From Flavobacterium sp. (lineage in GTDB: Bacteria; Bacteroidota; Bacteroidia; Flavobacteriales; Flavobacteriaceae): a stretch of 8,748 nt of DNA. Below, piece by piece: positions 1 through 7,126 of this stretch. Each line of letters starts with the position of its first letter. Within the stretch, counting starts at the first letter, position 1. The stretch lies in the NCBI GenBank assembly GCA_012032075.1, contig JAAURU010000130.1:1-8748 (forward strand), given 5' to 3'. Under the pieces are notes generated by a model. It had not been told where the DNA came from. It did no database searches and saw only the letters and a list, made by a program, of their open reading frames with translations. A program made the translations under genes and the position numbers.

Positions 1-82
1 TTCATAACAAGCAATTTAAAATTATTAAAAAATCAAATATATAGACATAAATATACAATTTTATTTTTTAAAACAAAACATG
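1..82 (-). other. Leader downstream of susC; possible start of the next gene (SusD expected) at the window edge
   Basis: After the inferred susC stop, 82 bases remain and no hairpin terminator is visible, which fits read-through into a susD partner. ATG-AA at 5..1 could be the first codon of that gene (MK... is a common SusD start). An alternative is ATG TCT at about 48-43, which reads hydrophobically and, with one base restored, reaches an Asn-Cys that could resemble a lipobox. Neither can be decided here. The same bases are also read by the susC frame up to TGA at 33 if the T5 run at 85-89 is correct. Confidence 0.2.
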
Positions 83-142
83 TTAAAAACTCAAGATTTA
101 ATCCTACAGAAACAACTCTAGGCACTGGATATCTACCCAAAT

Positions 143-2077
143 CTATACCATTAAAATTACACTTTGATCTAAACTTCCAACTGCTGGATCTAAACCAGAG
201 TATTTTGTAAAAGTGTATAAGTTTTGAACATTAGCATATACTCTTGCTTTAGTAAAAATACTTGTTCCAAAAAGATTACTAGGGAAATTATATCCAAAAC
301 TTACATTCTGAATTCTTAAATATGAACCATCCTCAATAAATCTATCTGAAGATTTATCAATATTCCCATTTGGATCATTTAGTGCAATTCTTGGAAAATC
401 TGTATTTTCATTTATACCAGGAACAAAAGCATTTAATACATCTGTACTTACATTACTAAATCTATCATTGAAGTTAGTTGAAGCTCCGTAAGTATATCTT
501 TTTGTGAAATTATAAATATCATTCCCTTGACTACCTTGTAAGACTACTGATAAATCAAAGTTTTTATATTTAAAGTTATTTGTAACCGCATAAGTAAAAT
601 CTGGAATTGGACTACCGATAACTGTTAAATCCTGATTATCGATTTTACCATCCCCATTAATATCTTTGAAACGAATATCTCCTACTGCTGTCCCTGTTTC
701 TTGAGTAGGACCTGCAGCAAGTTCTGTAGCATCTCTAAAAAGACCGTCTGTTAAAAATCCATAAAACTGTCCTACTGGTTGACCTTCTGTAGTTCTAGTA
801 ACCGTAAAATTGTTAAATTGAACTCTACCTAATAAAGATTTCCCTTCACCTTGAAATTTAACTAATTTGTTATCATAAGTTGAGAAAATAATTGTTGAAT
901 CCCAACTAAAATTTTCATTAGTTATATTTCTTGTACTTAATGAAAGGTCAAAACCTTTAGTTTCAATTTCACCTACATTAATAAATAAGTTTCCAGCACT
1001 TTGATTGGACTCATTATTAATATTTCTAGTTAAGAAATCTGAAGACTTTTTAATGTAATAGTCAAAATCAAGTTTAATTTTATTTTGAAGGAGTTCAAGT
1101 TCGAAACCAGCATTATATGAAGTTAAAGCCTCCCATTTTACGTCAGGATTTGCTTGACCAACTGGAACATAAGCATTACCTCCAAATGGTGATGGGATAG
1201 CATTAAGTAAACCAAATTGATAAACATTAGGTGGTATATTTTGATTTCCTACTGAACCATAACCCAATTTCAGTTTCAAATAATTTAAAAATGAATCACC
1301 AACTAAAAATTCCTCATTTGAAACTGTCCATGCACCAGAAAATGCAGGGAAGTAACCCCATTTATTATTAGGCCCAAAATTTGATGAAGCATCTGCTCTT
1401 AAAGATGCTGATAAAGAGTATCTATCATCAAAACTATAATTTACCCTTGATATAAAAGATTCCATAGTCCAAGTACCTGTTCCATTTGCATTAGTTGCTG
1501 TTTTTGGATCACCTAAACTTAAGTTACCAAATGAATTAGAATCAAAATTAAATCTTGAGCCACTTAGAAATTCAAACTTATTTTGCTGTGCTTCTTGACC
1601 TAATAAAACAGTTACATTATGTTTGTCATTAAATGTTTTATTGTATGTGAAATAATTTTTAACATTCCAATAAATACTTTGATCTAAAGTTTTAAAAGAT
1701 TTGTTAACAGCTTCAGTTACATTTCCTAATTGATAGGTAGGTAAAAATAATTTATTTCTTGAAAAATTAATATCATAACCTAATTCTGTTCTGAATGTTA
1801 AATTTTTATGTAAACTAAAATCAGCAAACAAGTTTCCATTTAATTTATATTTATCCAAGGTTGCATTTTGAAATTCAGCAAGCGCAATTGGATTGGAAGC
1901 CTCATTATTAGAAGTACCTACATTATTTATTGGTCCAGCAAAAGAACCATCAGTATTAAATACAGGTAACTCTGGAGATTGTCTTAATGTATTCATAATA
2001 ACGCCACCTCTATCATCATTTCTTACTACTTGTTGGGTTATTTTACTAAACGAAATATTATTTCCTATTTTAACCAT
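143..2077 (-). CDS. SusC fragment 4: main TonB-dependent beta-barrel
   Basis: This is the largest intact piece, about 640 aa of the transmembrane barrel and its loops. The apparent ATG at 2077 is not a start: upstream frames read KIKPWLKIGNNISFSKI straight into it once single bases are restored. Family landmarks are present: the RADASSNFGPNNKWGYFPAF strand-loop, KLKLGYGSVGNQNI, NPDVKWEALTSYNAGFELEL, the DINGDGKIDNQDLTVIGSP element and YANVQNLYTFTKYSGLDP. The break near 151 turns ILNGIDLGRYPVPRVVSVG into ILMV and stop. With one A restored the protein continues for about 22 residues to NLEF and a TAA at 83-85. No frameshift is needed between about 153 and 2067, so this part of the gene is under normal coding constraint. 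Confidence 0.92.
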   Translation of the reverse strand: MVKIGNNISFSKITQQVVRNDDRGGVIMNTLRQSPELPVFNTDGSFAGPINNVGTSNNEASNPIALAEFQNATLDKYKLNGNLFADFSLHKNLTFRTELGYDINFSRNKLFLPTYQLGNVTEAVNKSFKTLDQSIYWNVKNYFTYNKTFNDKHNVTVLLGQEAQQNKFEFLSGSRFNFDSNSFGNLSLGDPKTATNANGTGTWTMESFISRVNYSFDDRYSLSASLRADASSNFGPNNKWGYFPAFSGAWTVSNEEFLVGDSFLNYLKLKLGYGSVGNQNIPPNVYQFGLLNAIPSPFGGNAYVPVGQANPDVKWEALTSYNAGFELELLQNKIKLDFDYYIKKSSDFLTRNINNESNQSAGNLFINVGEIETKGFDLSLSTRNITNENFSWDSTIIFSTYDNKLVKFQGEGKSLLGRVQFNNFTVTRTTEGQPVGQFYGFLTDGLFRDATELAAGPTQETGTAVGDIRFKDINGDGKIDNQDLTVIGSPIPDFTYAVTNNFKYKNFDLSVVLQGSQGNDIYNFTKRYTYGASTNFNDRFSNVSTDVLNAFVPGINENTDFPRIALNDPNGNIDKSSDRFIEDGSYLRIQNVSFGYNFPSNLFGTSIFTKARVYANVQNLYTFTKYSGLDPAVGSLDQSVILMV

Positions 2078-2107
2078 GGTTTAATCTTTAGTTATCTATA
2101 TTCAATC

Positions 2108-2431
2108 TTAATGAAAGCCTTTCAAAATTACTATTTGGAACTGTTCCTCTTGATCAAAATAACTCAATGAAGTAAAATATCTTGTATCTTCTGAACCACC
2201 AGAAAAGGATAATTGATGGTTATACATATAAGCAGTTTGAAATAATTCTCTCTGCCAATCTGTTCCTTGACCTAATAAATCAGGTCTTTGATATTGAAAT
2301 GGTACTGGTGCACCATCTAATTGATATAAAGTTGCTTGATATCTAGCAAAATCTGGTAAATTTAACATATCTACAAAATTTGTCACTTGTTGCATACCTC
2401 CATAAGTTTCATAAGCAACTGAAGATTTACC
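2108..2431 (-). CDS. SusC fragment 3: end of plug and first barrel strands
   Basis: The frame begins with GKSSVAYETYGGMQQ just after the A-rich run. The ATG at 2395 is an internal methionine, not a start. It covers the plug-barrel junction, with MLNLPDFARYQ (the usual stretch after the plug), then GQGTDWQRELFQTAYMYNHQ and the strongly conserved LSFSGGSEDTRYFTSLSYFDQE of SusC proteins. Near 2148 one base is missing: GAGGAACAG should read GAAGGAACAG, giving DQEGTVPNSNFERLSLRLNIDN, which continues in a third frame from about 2150 to 2088. Two further missing bases (near 2088 and 2067-2070) then lead through KIKPWLKIGNN into the main barrel fragment. Confidence 0.88.
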   Translation of the reverse strand, partial: GKSSVAYETYGGMQQVTNFVDMLNLPDFARYQATLYQLDGAPVPFQYQRPDLLGQGTDWQRELFQTAYMYNHQLSFSGGSEDTRYFTSLSYFDQEEQFQIVILKGFH

Positions 2432-2672
2432 TTTTTTCCTTTTTTGTAGTGATTAAAACTACTCCATTTGCTCCATTTGCTCCATAGATTGCAGTAGCAG
2501 AAGCATCTTTTAAAATATCAATAGATTCAATATCAGATATATTCAAATTAGACAAGGCAGAGTTTTTCGTTTGACCATTTCCACCTCCTATAGCTCCAAA
2601 ACCAAAAGTGTCATTATTTCTATCGGCAAAAACTGGAGTTCCATCTATAACGTAAAGCGGTTCATTACCATT
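2427..2672 (-). CDS. SusC fragment 2: central plug domain, in a frame without a start codon
   Basis: This stretch continues the plug in another frame and would be missed by start-dependent gene calling. It reads NGNEPLYVIDGTPVFADR, then a Gly-rich loop, then SALSNLNISDIESIDILKD and ASATAIYGANGANGVVLITT. These are the standard SusC plug motifs (YVIDG, the ILKDASATAIYG block, GANGV), so the frame is certain. It ends at TAA 2427-2429 because the two AAAAAAGG runs at 2431-2446 are each one A short; with seven A in each, the reading becomes TTKKGKKGKSS and joins the next fragment. An exact 9-bp tandem duplication (GGAGCAAAT twice) encodes the GANGAN part. Confidence 0.85.
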   Translation of the reverse strand, partial: NGNEPLYVIDGTPVFADRNNDTFGFGAIGGGNGQTKNSALSNLNISDIESIDILKDASATAIYGANGANGVVLITTKKEKR

Positions 2673-3178
2673 ATAGATGTTATACCTCTAATTTGCACAG
2701 AAATACCTCCACCTGGAGTTCCAGAATTTTGAGTAACGTTAACACCCGCAGCTTTTCCAATTAAAGCTTGATCTATAGATGCAAATGGTTTATCTTGTAT
2801 ATCACTTGCTTTTATAGAAGAAACCGCTCCAGTAATATCTTTTCTTTTTGTTGTACCATAACCTATAACAACTACTTCTTCTAATTTTTGAGCATCCTCA
2901 AGCATAACTACTTCCATATTACTTGATGATGGAATTGTTAGCGTTCTAAAACCCACATAACTAAAAACAATATTTGAGCCAGAAGGCACGTTGTTCAAGG
3001 TAAATTCACCTGAAAAATCTGTATTTGTTCCATTTTTTGTTCCTTCAACTATGACACTTACACCTGGCAATGAAAACCCTCCCGATGTAACTTTACCTTT
3101 AACGGTTTGTGCAAAGATGAAATTTCCCGACATAAACACGATAAGAAACAATAGTTTTTTAAATGCTCTTTTCTCCAT
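2645..3178 (-). CDS. SusC fragment 1: signal peptide, CarboxypepD_reg-like domain and start of plug
   Basis: The start is ATG at 3178: it is followed by MEKR, a hydrophobic core and a plausible signal peptidase I site after Ala23 (NFIFA-QTVKG). A beta-sandwich domain of the carboxypeptidase-D regulatory type follows (GKVTSGGFSLPGVSVIVEGT). Next come the TonB-box-like EEVVVIGYGT at 100-109 and the plug opening, with DITGAVSS and the VQIRGITSI motif ending at residue 169. The last eight residues (MVMNRFTL) are out of frame: restoring one A before ATGG near 2672 gives the family motif NGNEPLYVIDG. No Shine-Dalgarno lies close to the ATG; an AAGGAG stands some 55-60 nt upstream, too far to act. 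The upstream sequence next to the ATG is T/A-rich, as usual for Bacteroidota. Confidence 0.9.
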   Translation of the reverse strand: MEKRAFKKLLFLIVFMSGNFIFAQTVKGKVTSGGFSLPGVSVIVEGTKNGTNTDFSGEFTLNNVPSGSNIVFSYVGFRTLTIPSSSNMEVVMLEDAQKLEEVVVIGYGTTKRKDITGAVSSIKASDIQDKPFASIDQALIGKAAGVNVTQNSGTPGGGISVQIRGITSIMVMNRFTL

Positions 3179-3279
3179 AAAAATTGTTAGTTTAATGTTT
3201 TTTTTAGTAATTGACTTAAAGTAATTTTTTTACTCCTTCTTTTTTGAAAAATTTAAACCCTAGTCCTGTTTTTGTACTA

Positions 3280-3307
3280 CAACGTTATAACATAAGTTAT
3301 AAACAAT
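3280..3307 (-). promoter_or_regulatory. Weak candidate susC promoter
   Basis: On the minus strand TAACGTTG (3287-3280) matches the Bacteroidota -7 box TAnnTTTG with one mismatch. ATTG (3307-3304) stands 16 bp upstream as a partial -33 element. This would give a leader of about 95 nt before the susC ATG. A second weak -7 candidate, TAATTTAG (3337-3330), also has one mismatch and lies nearer the direct repeat, but its spacing to the TTTG at 3367-3364 is too long. Neither is convincing alone. Confidence 0.25.
3285..3302. repeat. Perfect inverted repeat, 7-bp arms, in the candidate susC promoter
   Basis: TTATAAC (3285-3291) and GTTATAA (3296-3302) are exact complements around the loop ATAA. A second, shorter inverted repeat follows directly: AACAA (3302-3306) and TTGTT (3312-3316). 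Together they cover the spacer of the candidate promoter. They could be a protein site or merely AT-rich chance symmetry. Confidence 0.4.
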
Positions 3308-3362
3308 TAATTTGTTAAAATTTTCATAACTAAATTACTATGATTGCGCTAAATCCTATAAA

Positions 3363-3399
3363 ACAAATGATGCATTTTCTATCACATTTGATGCAAAAT
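3363..3399. promoter_or_regulatory. Candidate HTCS/AraC-family operator: direct repeat with 21-bp period upstream of susC
   Basis: Plus-strand TGATGCA occurs at 3368-3374 and again at 3389-3395, exactly 21 bp apart. The shared context is wider: ACAnnTGATGCAnnnT at 3363-3378 and 3384-3399, with 11 of 16 positions identical. Direct half-sites two helical turns apart are the typical arrangement for AraC-family dimers (the araI half-sites of E. coli AraC have the same spacing). The HTCS encoded just upstream ends in an AraC-type DNA-binding domain. The repeat lies about 185-220 bp before the susC ATG. Its binding by this HTCS is inference. Confidence 0.5.
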
Positions 3400-3469
3400 A
3401 GGCTTAAATTACCAGAAAAGATCTTTTAATAAACTTATGCACAATAAAAGAAAAGATAAAGTATTAATA

Positions 3470-3516
3470 AAAATAACTGTTTTTTATTCTATTATCAGAA
3501 AAAAAACAGTTATTTT
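3470..3516 (-). terminator. Strong intrinsic terminator-like hairpin downstream of the HTCS gene
   Basis: Arms 3470-3485 and 3501-3516 are perfectly complementary over 16 bp (AAAATAACTGTTTTTT and its reverse complement) around a 15-nt loop. The stem has only two G/C pairs (the CTG/CAG core), flanked by A/T runs, so a U-rich tail is produced on either strand. It begins about 70 bp after the HTCS stop codon at 3588. Its place between the regulator and the susC control region suggests it separates the two transcription units. Confidence 0.75.
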
Positions 3517-3587
3517 ATCATTTTTAAACTAAATTTTAAGATTTGTTCATTTTTAAATAAATTTGCAACAAATGAACTTAAGTAATT

Positions 3588-6170
3588 TTATTCTTTACTA
3601 TCCACTTCTTGAGTAGGTAAATGACCATATTTTGTTTTATAACATTTTGTAAAATAAGAAGGAGACGTAAAACCCACTTTGTAGCTAATTTCATTTATAT
3701 TACTATTACCTTGTTCTATTAAGCTCCTTGCTTTTTCTAGTCTAACATTTCTAATAAATTCATTTACAGACACACCTGTAAGCGTTTTTATTTTACGATA
3801 CAATTGACTTCTACTTAAAAAGACTTTTGAAGATAACAATTCAACACTTAATTGCGAATCGCTAATATTTTCATTTATAAAATGTAATGCTTTTTGAATA
3901 AATTCATTATCAAGTGTGGTTGTTTTCTCTTTACCTTGATTAGTAATCCCTGTATAAAACTTATTAAATAGTATTTGCCTACTTGTAATTAATTGTGCTA
4001 AACTTGATTTTAAAATATCTAAATCAAAAGGTTTGCTCAAATACATATCTGCTCCAGAATCGATACCTTCTAATCTGTCCTTAATCATAGCTTTTGCAGA
4101 AAGCATTAGTAGTGGAATATGACTCGTTTTTAGATTTCCTTTTATATTTTTGCACAACTCTAATCCGTCCATTACTGGCATAATTACATCGGTAATAATC
4201 AAATCTGGTAATTTTTGAATAGCTAATTCATATCCTTTTTTACCATTTTCAGCCACTATAACTTTATATTGTTTTTTTAATTCATGCTTTAGATAGTTTC
4301 TTAGTTCAGAATTATCTTCAACAATTAAAATAGTATAAATCTTAGTTTCTTCTTGCTCTTGATGTACTGTAGAAACTTTTTCATTATTTGGTTCAATAAA
4401 AATTTTATTTTTAACTTGGTTGGAATCAAAAGGTTCATTACTTATTTCATTATCATTATAGAGATCTTTACCTATTGGGAATGTAACAGTAAATTTTGTT
4501 CCTTCACCCACTTTACTATCTACTTCAATTTTACCTTTATGTAATTCCACAAATTCTTTTACTACTTCCAAGCCTATTCCTGTACTACCATAATAAACTT
4601 TATTCAAATTATTAACTTGATAAAATCTATCGAATATCTTTTTTATATCTTTTTTATCAATACCAGAACCAGTATCTTGTATAGCAATTGAAAAACTTGG
4701 AACAAATTTATTATTAATTTGTAAAGTATTTTCTTGCTTTTCAATGGTTACGTTAATCAAACCGTTGTCTGGAGTAAATTTAAAAGCATTGGAAATTATA
4801 TTAAAAATAATTTTTTCCAACATTTTTGGATCTAACCAATCTTTAAATTTATCATAAGATGAACTAAAGTTTATTTTTATGTTTCTATTTAAAGATTCTT
4901 CGTCAAAATAACTTATAATCTCTTTTGTAAAACTTATTATTTCTATTTTTTTTACCTGTAATGAAATCTTATTAAACTGTAGTTTATTAAAATCCATTAA
5001 TTCGTTTATTAATCTTGATAACCTATCTGAACTTTTATGTATTGTTTTTAATTTACTATAAACTTCATTTGGTAAATCTTCATTTTTATTTTTCAGAATA
5101 TCTTCAAGAGGATTGATAATTAATGTAAGAGGTGTTCTAAATTCATGAGAAATATTAGTAAAAAATTGTAATTTTTTATTATTTAATTTTTCTAATTGGA
5201 TTGCCTTTTCTCTTTCTAAAACTATAGCTTGCTTAGCTTTAAATCGATTTTGGTAAATTTTATTAAAATAAAAAATTAAAAAAACTAGCAAAGTTGCATA
5301 AATAAAATAAGCTATGTAAGTCTTCCACCAAGGTGGCAAAATTTTAATATGCAATTCAAGAGGTTGTTTACTCCAATATCCTGATCTATTCGCTGATTTC
5401 ACTTTAAAAACATAATCACCAGCTTCTAAATTTGTATAAGTTGCAGTTCTATTTTTACCTACATAATTCCAATCATCTTCAAAACCCTCTAAATAATAAG
5501 CATATTCATTTTTACCAGAAAAATTATAATTTATTCCTACATATTCTATTGTAAATACTGACTGTGAATGGTTTAAGGTTATTGATTTTGTTTCGGAAAT
5601 TACTTTTTTTAATGGTGAAGAATCTTCATTTGGTCCTACTGATTTATTAAACAATTTAAAATCGCTAAAATACAATAAAGGTTCTTTTCCATTTTTTTCA
5701 ATTTGATTTGGATTGAAATAAATCATTCCTTCATAACTGCCAAAATATAATTCCCCATTTACATCTTTAAAAACAGAATTATTATTGAATTCGTTTACCA
5801 AAAGTCCATCATCTACCGTATAATTAATAGTTGTGTTGTTTTTAAAATCTAATTTTGACAATCCAGAACCACCGCTAATCCATAGACAATCATTATTATC
5901 TGAAATTATAGAACGTACTGATTTTTCTTTGAAATTAGGAAAATCATTATAATTATAAAACGTTTTCTTTTTTTTATCATAAGTAAACAATCCTGCACCA
6001 TCTGTTCCAATCCAAATTGTCTTATCATTTGACTCATAAATTGATAAAATGGTTTGAATACTATTGTGTTTTTTTAGATTTTTAATCATTTGATCTTTTA
6101 AAGAGACCACTTTGAAATTATTCCCATTTTGATATTTACTTGATATAATCCTGAAATAGTTCCAACCCAT
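3588..6170 (-). CDS. HTCS fragment 3: last blades, Y_Y_Y, kinase, receiver and AraC-type HTH
   Basis: The true frame enters near 6127; the first residues from the ATG at 6170 are out of frame. Blades 12-14 (IWIGTDGAGLFTYD, LWISGGSGLSKLD, LYFGSYEGMIYFNP) precede the Y_Y_Y domain (EYAYYLEGFEDDWNYVG) and the PPWW motif before the single membrane helix. On the cytoplasmic side are FFTNISHEFRTPLTL (phospho-acceptor His), NIISNAFKFTPDNG (N box), DTGSGI and GSTGIGLEVV (ATP lid), a receiver with ILIVEDN, Asp in IITDVIMPVMDG and Lys in SKPF, and an AraC-type domain (LLSSKVFLSRSQLYRKIK, then INEISYKVGFTSPSYFTKCY). All phosphotransfer residues are intact. The TAA is at 3588-3590, followed about 70 bp later by a hairpin terminator. 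Confidence 0.96.
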   Translation of the reverse strand: MGWNYFRIISSKYQNGNNFKVVSLKDQMIKNLKKHNSIQTILSIYESNDKTIWIGTDGAGLFTYDKKKKTFYNYNDFPNFKEKSVRSIISDNNDCLWISGGSGLSKLDFKNNTTINYTVDDGLLVNEFNNNSVFKDVNGELYFGSYEGMIYFNPNQIEKNGKEPLLYFSDFKLFNKSVGPNEDSSPLKKVISETKSITLNHSQSVFTIEYVGINYNFSGKNEYAYYLEGFEDDWNYVGKNRTATYTNLEAGDYVFKVKSANRSGYWSKQPLELHIKILPPWWKTYIAYFIYATLLVFLIFYFNKIYQNRFKAKQAIVLEREKAIQLEKLNNKKLQFFTNISHEFRTPLTLIINPLEDILKNKNEDLPNEVYSKLKTIHKSSDRLSRLINELMDFNKLQFNKISLQVKKIEIISFTKEIISYFDEESLNRNIKINFSSSYDKFKDWLDPKMLEKIIFNIISNAFKFTPDNGLINVTIEKQENTLQINNKFVPSFSIAIQDTGSGIDKKDIKKIFDRFYQVNNLNKVYYGSTGIGLEVVKEFVELHKGKIEVDSKVGEGTKFTVTFPIGKDLYNDNEISNEPFDSNQVKNKIFIEPNNEKVSTVHQEQEETKIYTILIVEDNSELRNYLKHELKKQYKVIVAENGKKGYELAIQKLPDLIITDVIMPVMDGLELCKNIKGNLKTSHIPLLMLSAKAMIKDRLEGIDSGADMYLSKPFDLDILKSSLAQLITSRQILFNKFYTGITNQGKEKTTTLDNEFIQKALHFINENISDSQLSVELLSSKVFLSRSQLYRKIKTLTGVSVNEFIRNVRLEKARSLIEQGNSNINEISYKVGFTSPSYFTKCYKTKYGHLPTQEVDSKE

Positions 6171-7126
6171 AAAACATCATCAGAATCAACAAATACTTTA
6201 CGAATGTAAGTTATGTTAACATTATCATCAATTAAAGATTCAAAATTGCAATTGTAGAATTTACCCTGATTAGGGTCGTAATAATGTAATCCACTAATAA
6301 AAGTACCAATCCATATTCTTCCTTTCGAATCTTCAGAAAAACTAAAAATTCTATTAGATTTTAGTCCTTCGGAAGTAGCAGTTGTGTAATTGATAAAGTT
6401 TTTAGTACCGTTTTTTAGATAGAAAATTCCTTGATTCCAACTACCTACCCAAATATTTTGTTTACTGTCAATAAAAATAGTTTGAATATCATTTGCAGTT
6501 AAGCCAGCATAATATTTTTGATTGATTTTATTTACATGAATAATGCTCTTATCATTTGGGTTAAATATATCAATTCCACCACCTTCACTACTAATTAATA
6601 AATTCCCAGATTTGTCTTTCACAACTGAAGTGACTGAACTAGTTTGTAATGAGTTATCATTATTCAACAATGATTCAACAGCATTAAACTTATTATTAGG
6701 TTTATCAAAAACACCTAATCCTTTATTATAGTAGCCAATCCAAATTCTATTTTCATTATCTTGAAATAAAGACCAAACTGAATTTGATTTTAAACTGTAA
6801 TTATCATATTTACTATGAAGGTATTTTTCAACTACTTCTCCTGAATTATTTACGATAATTAATCCGTCATTTTCTGTTCCACAAACAATAAAGTTTTCAT
6901 TAGTTTTAATTAAAGAAAGAATTTTATTCTTAGTAATAGAGAAATTTTGAAACAGATAACTATCATTATCGGTTTTTACTTTAAATAAACCATCTGATGA
7001 CGTTCCAACCCAAATAAATTCGTTTTTATCAATTGTAAGTGATTCAATTGATTCGGTAATTGGTACTCTTTTAAACTTATCTTTATAAATTTGATTTATC
7101 TTATAGCTTGTATTTAGAGAAAACAA
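6098..7126 (-). CDS. HTCS fragment 2: middle of the double propeller sensor
   Basis: The apparent ATG at 7126 is out of frame with the true protein; the real reading enters as YGLFSLNTSYKINQIYK. It carries Reg_prop repeats 5 to 11, including FIWVGTSSDGLFKV, IVCGTENDGLIIV, IWIGYYNKGLGVFD, LLISSEGGGIDIFNP, IWVGSWNQGIFYL, IWIGTFISGLHYYDP and LWVGTISGLYQVN. The W-x-G-T and G-L cores are regular except in repeats 6 and 8, where Trp is replaced. The end is artificial: one A restored in the run at 6127-6130 changes IKMGIIS to IKNGNNFKVVSLKDQ and joins fragment 3. Confidence 0.9.
   Translation of the reverse strand: MFSLNTSYKINQIYKDKFKRVPITESIESLTIDKNEFIWVGTSSDGLFKVKTDNDSYLFQNFSITKNKILSLIKTNENFIVCGTENDGLIIVNNSGEVVEKYLHSKYDNYSLKSNSVWSLFQDNENRIWIGYYNKGLGVFDKPNNKFNAVESLLNNDNSLQTSSVTSVVKDKSGNLLISSEGGGIDIFNPNDKSIIHVNKINQKYYAGLTANDIQTIFIDSKQNIWVGSWNQGIFYLKNGTKNFINYTTATSEGLKSNRIFSFSEDSKGRIWIGTFISGLHYYDPNQGKFYNCNFESLIDDNVNITYIRKVFVDSDDVLWVGTISGLYQVNIKMGIISKWSL

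Larger units (their letters stand above)
83..3178 (-). pseudogene. SusC-like TonB-dependent outer-membrane receptor, whole gene, interrupted by apparent frameshifts
   Basis: Outer-membrane beta-barrel that, with a SusD lipoprotein, imports oligosaccharides using TonB energy. Rebuilt protein is about 1033 aa, normal for the family. Order: signal peptide (1-23), carboxypeptidase-D-like domain (about 25-95), EEVVVIGYGT TonB-box region (100-109), plug (about 115-235), then the barrel ending in a terminal Phe (NLEF), as expected for an outer-membrane protein. No STN domain, so no anti-sigma signalling is indicated. The reading needs one missing base near 2670-2673, two at 2431-2446 (one in each A6 run), and one each near 2148, 2088, 2067-2070 and 151; it also needs one extra base in the T5 run at 85-89 so that it stops at TAA 83-85. 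Without the last correction the frame runs to TGA at 33. Total corrected length divides by three. Identity is secure; whether the breaks are real is not. Confidence 0.93.
3179..3587. other. Intergenic region between HTCS and susC (409 bp), regulatory
   Basis: No credible gene is seen on either strand. In transcription order it holds the HTCS terminator hairpin (3516-3470), a 12-bp palindrome AAAAGATCTTTT (3427-3416), the 21-bp-spaced direct repeat (3399-3363), a weak promoter candidate overlapping an inverted repeat (about 3316-3280), and a T/A-rich leader before the susC ATG. The leader contains an AAGGAG too far upstream to be a ribosome binding site. The layout, a terminator followed by an operator and a promoter, indicates that susC is transcribed separately from the regulator gene. 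Confidence 0.6.

Noticed and set aside
2461..2487. Tandem 9-bp repeat (GGAGCAAAT twice on the minus strand)
   Set aside because: It encodes GANGAN within the conserved plug motif YGxxGANGV, where similar residues are normal; there is no sign of a variable repeat tract.
3416..3427. 12-bp palindrome AAAAGATCTTTT in the intergenic region
   Set aside because: Short A/T-flanked palindromes are expected by chance in such AT-rich DNA, and nothing else marks it as a site.
1893..6731. Plus-strand open frames of about 60-80 codons (near 1893-2084, 2991-3224, 4353-4544 and 6543-6731)
   Set aside because: They lie opposite well-supported coding sequence, have low-complexity translations rich in F, I and L or no domain signal, and have no upstream signals.
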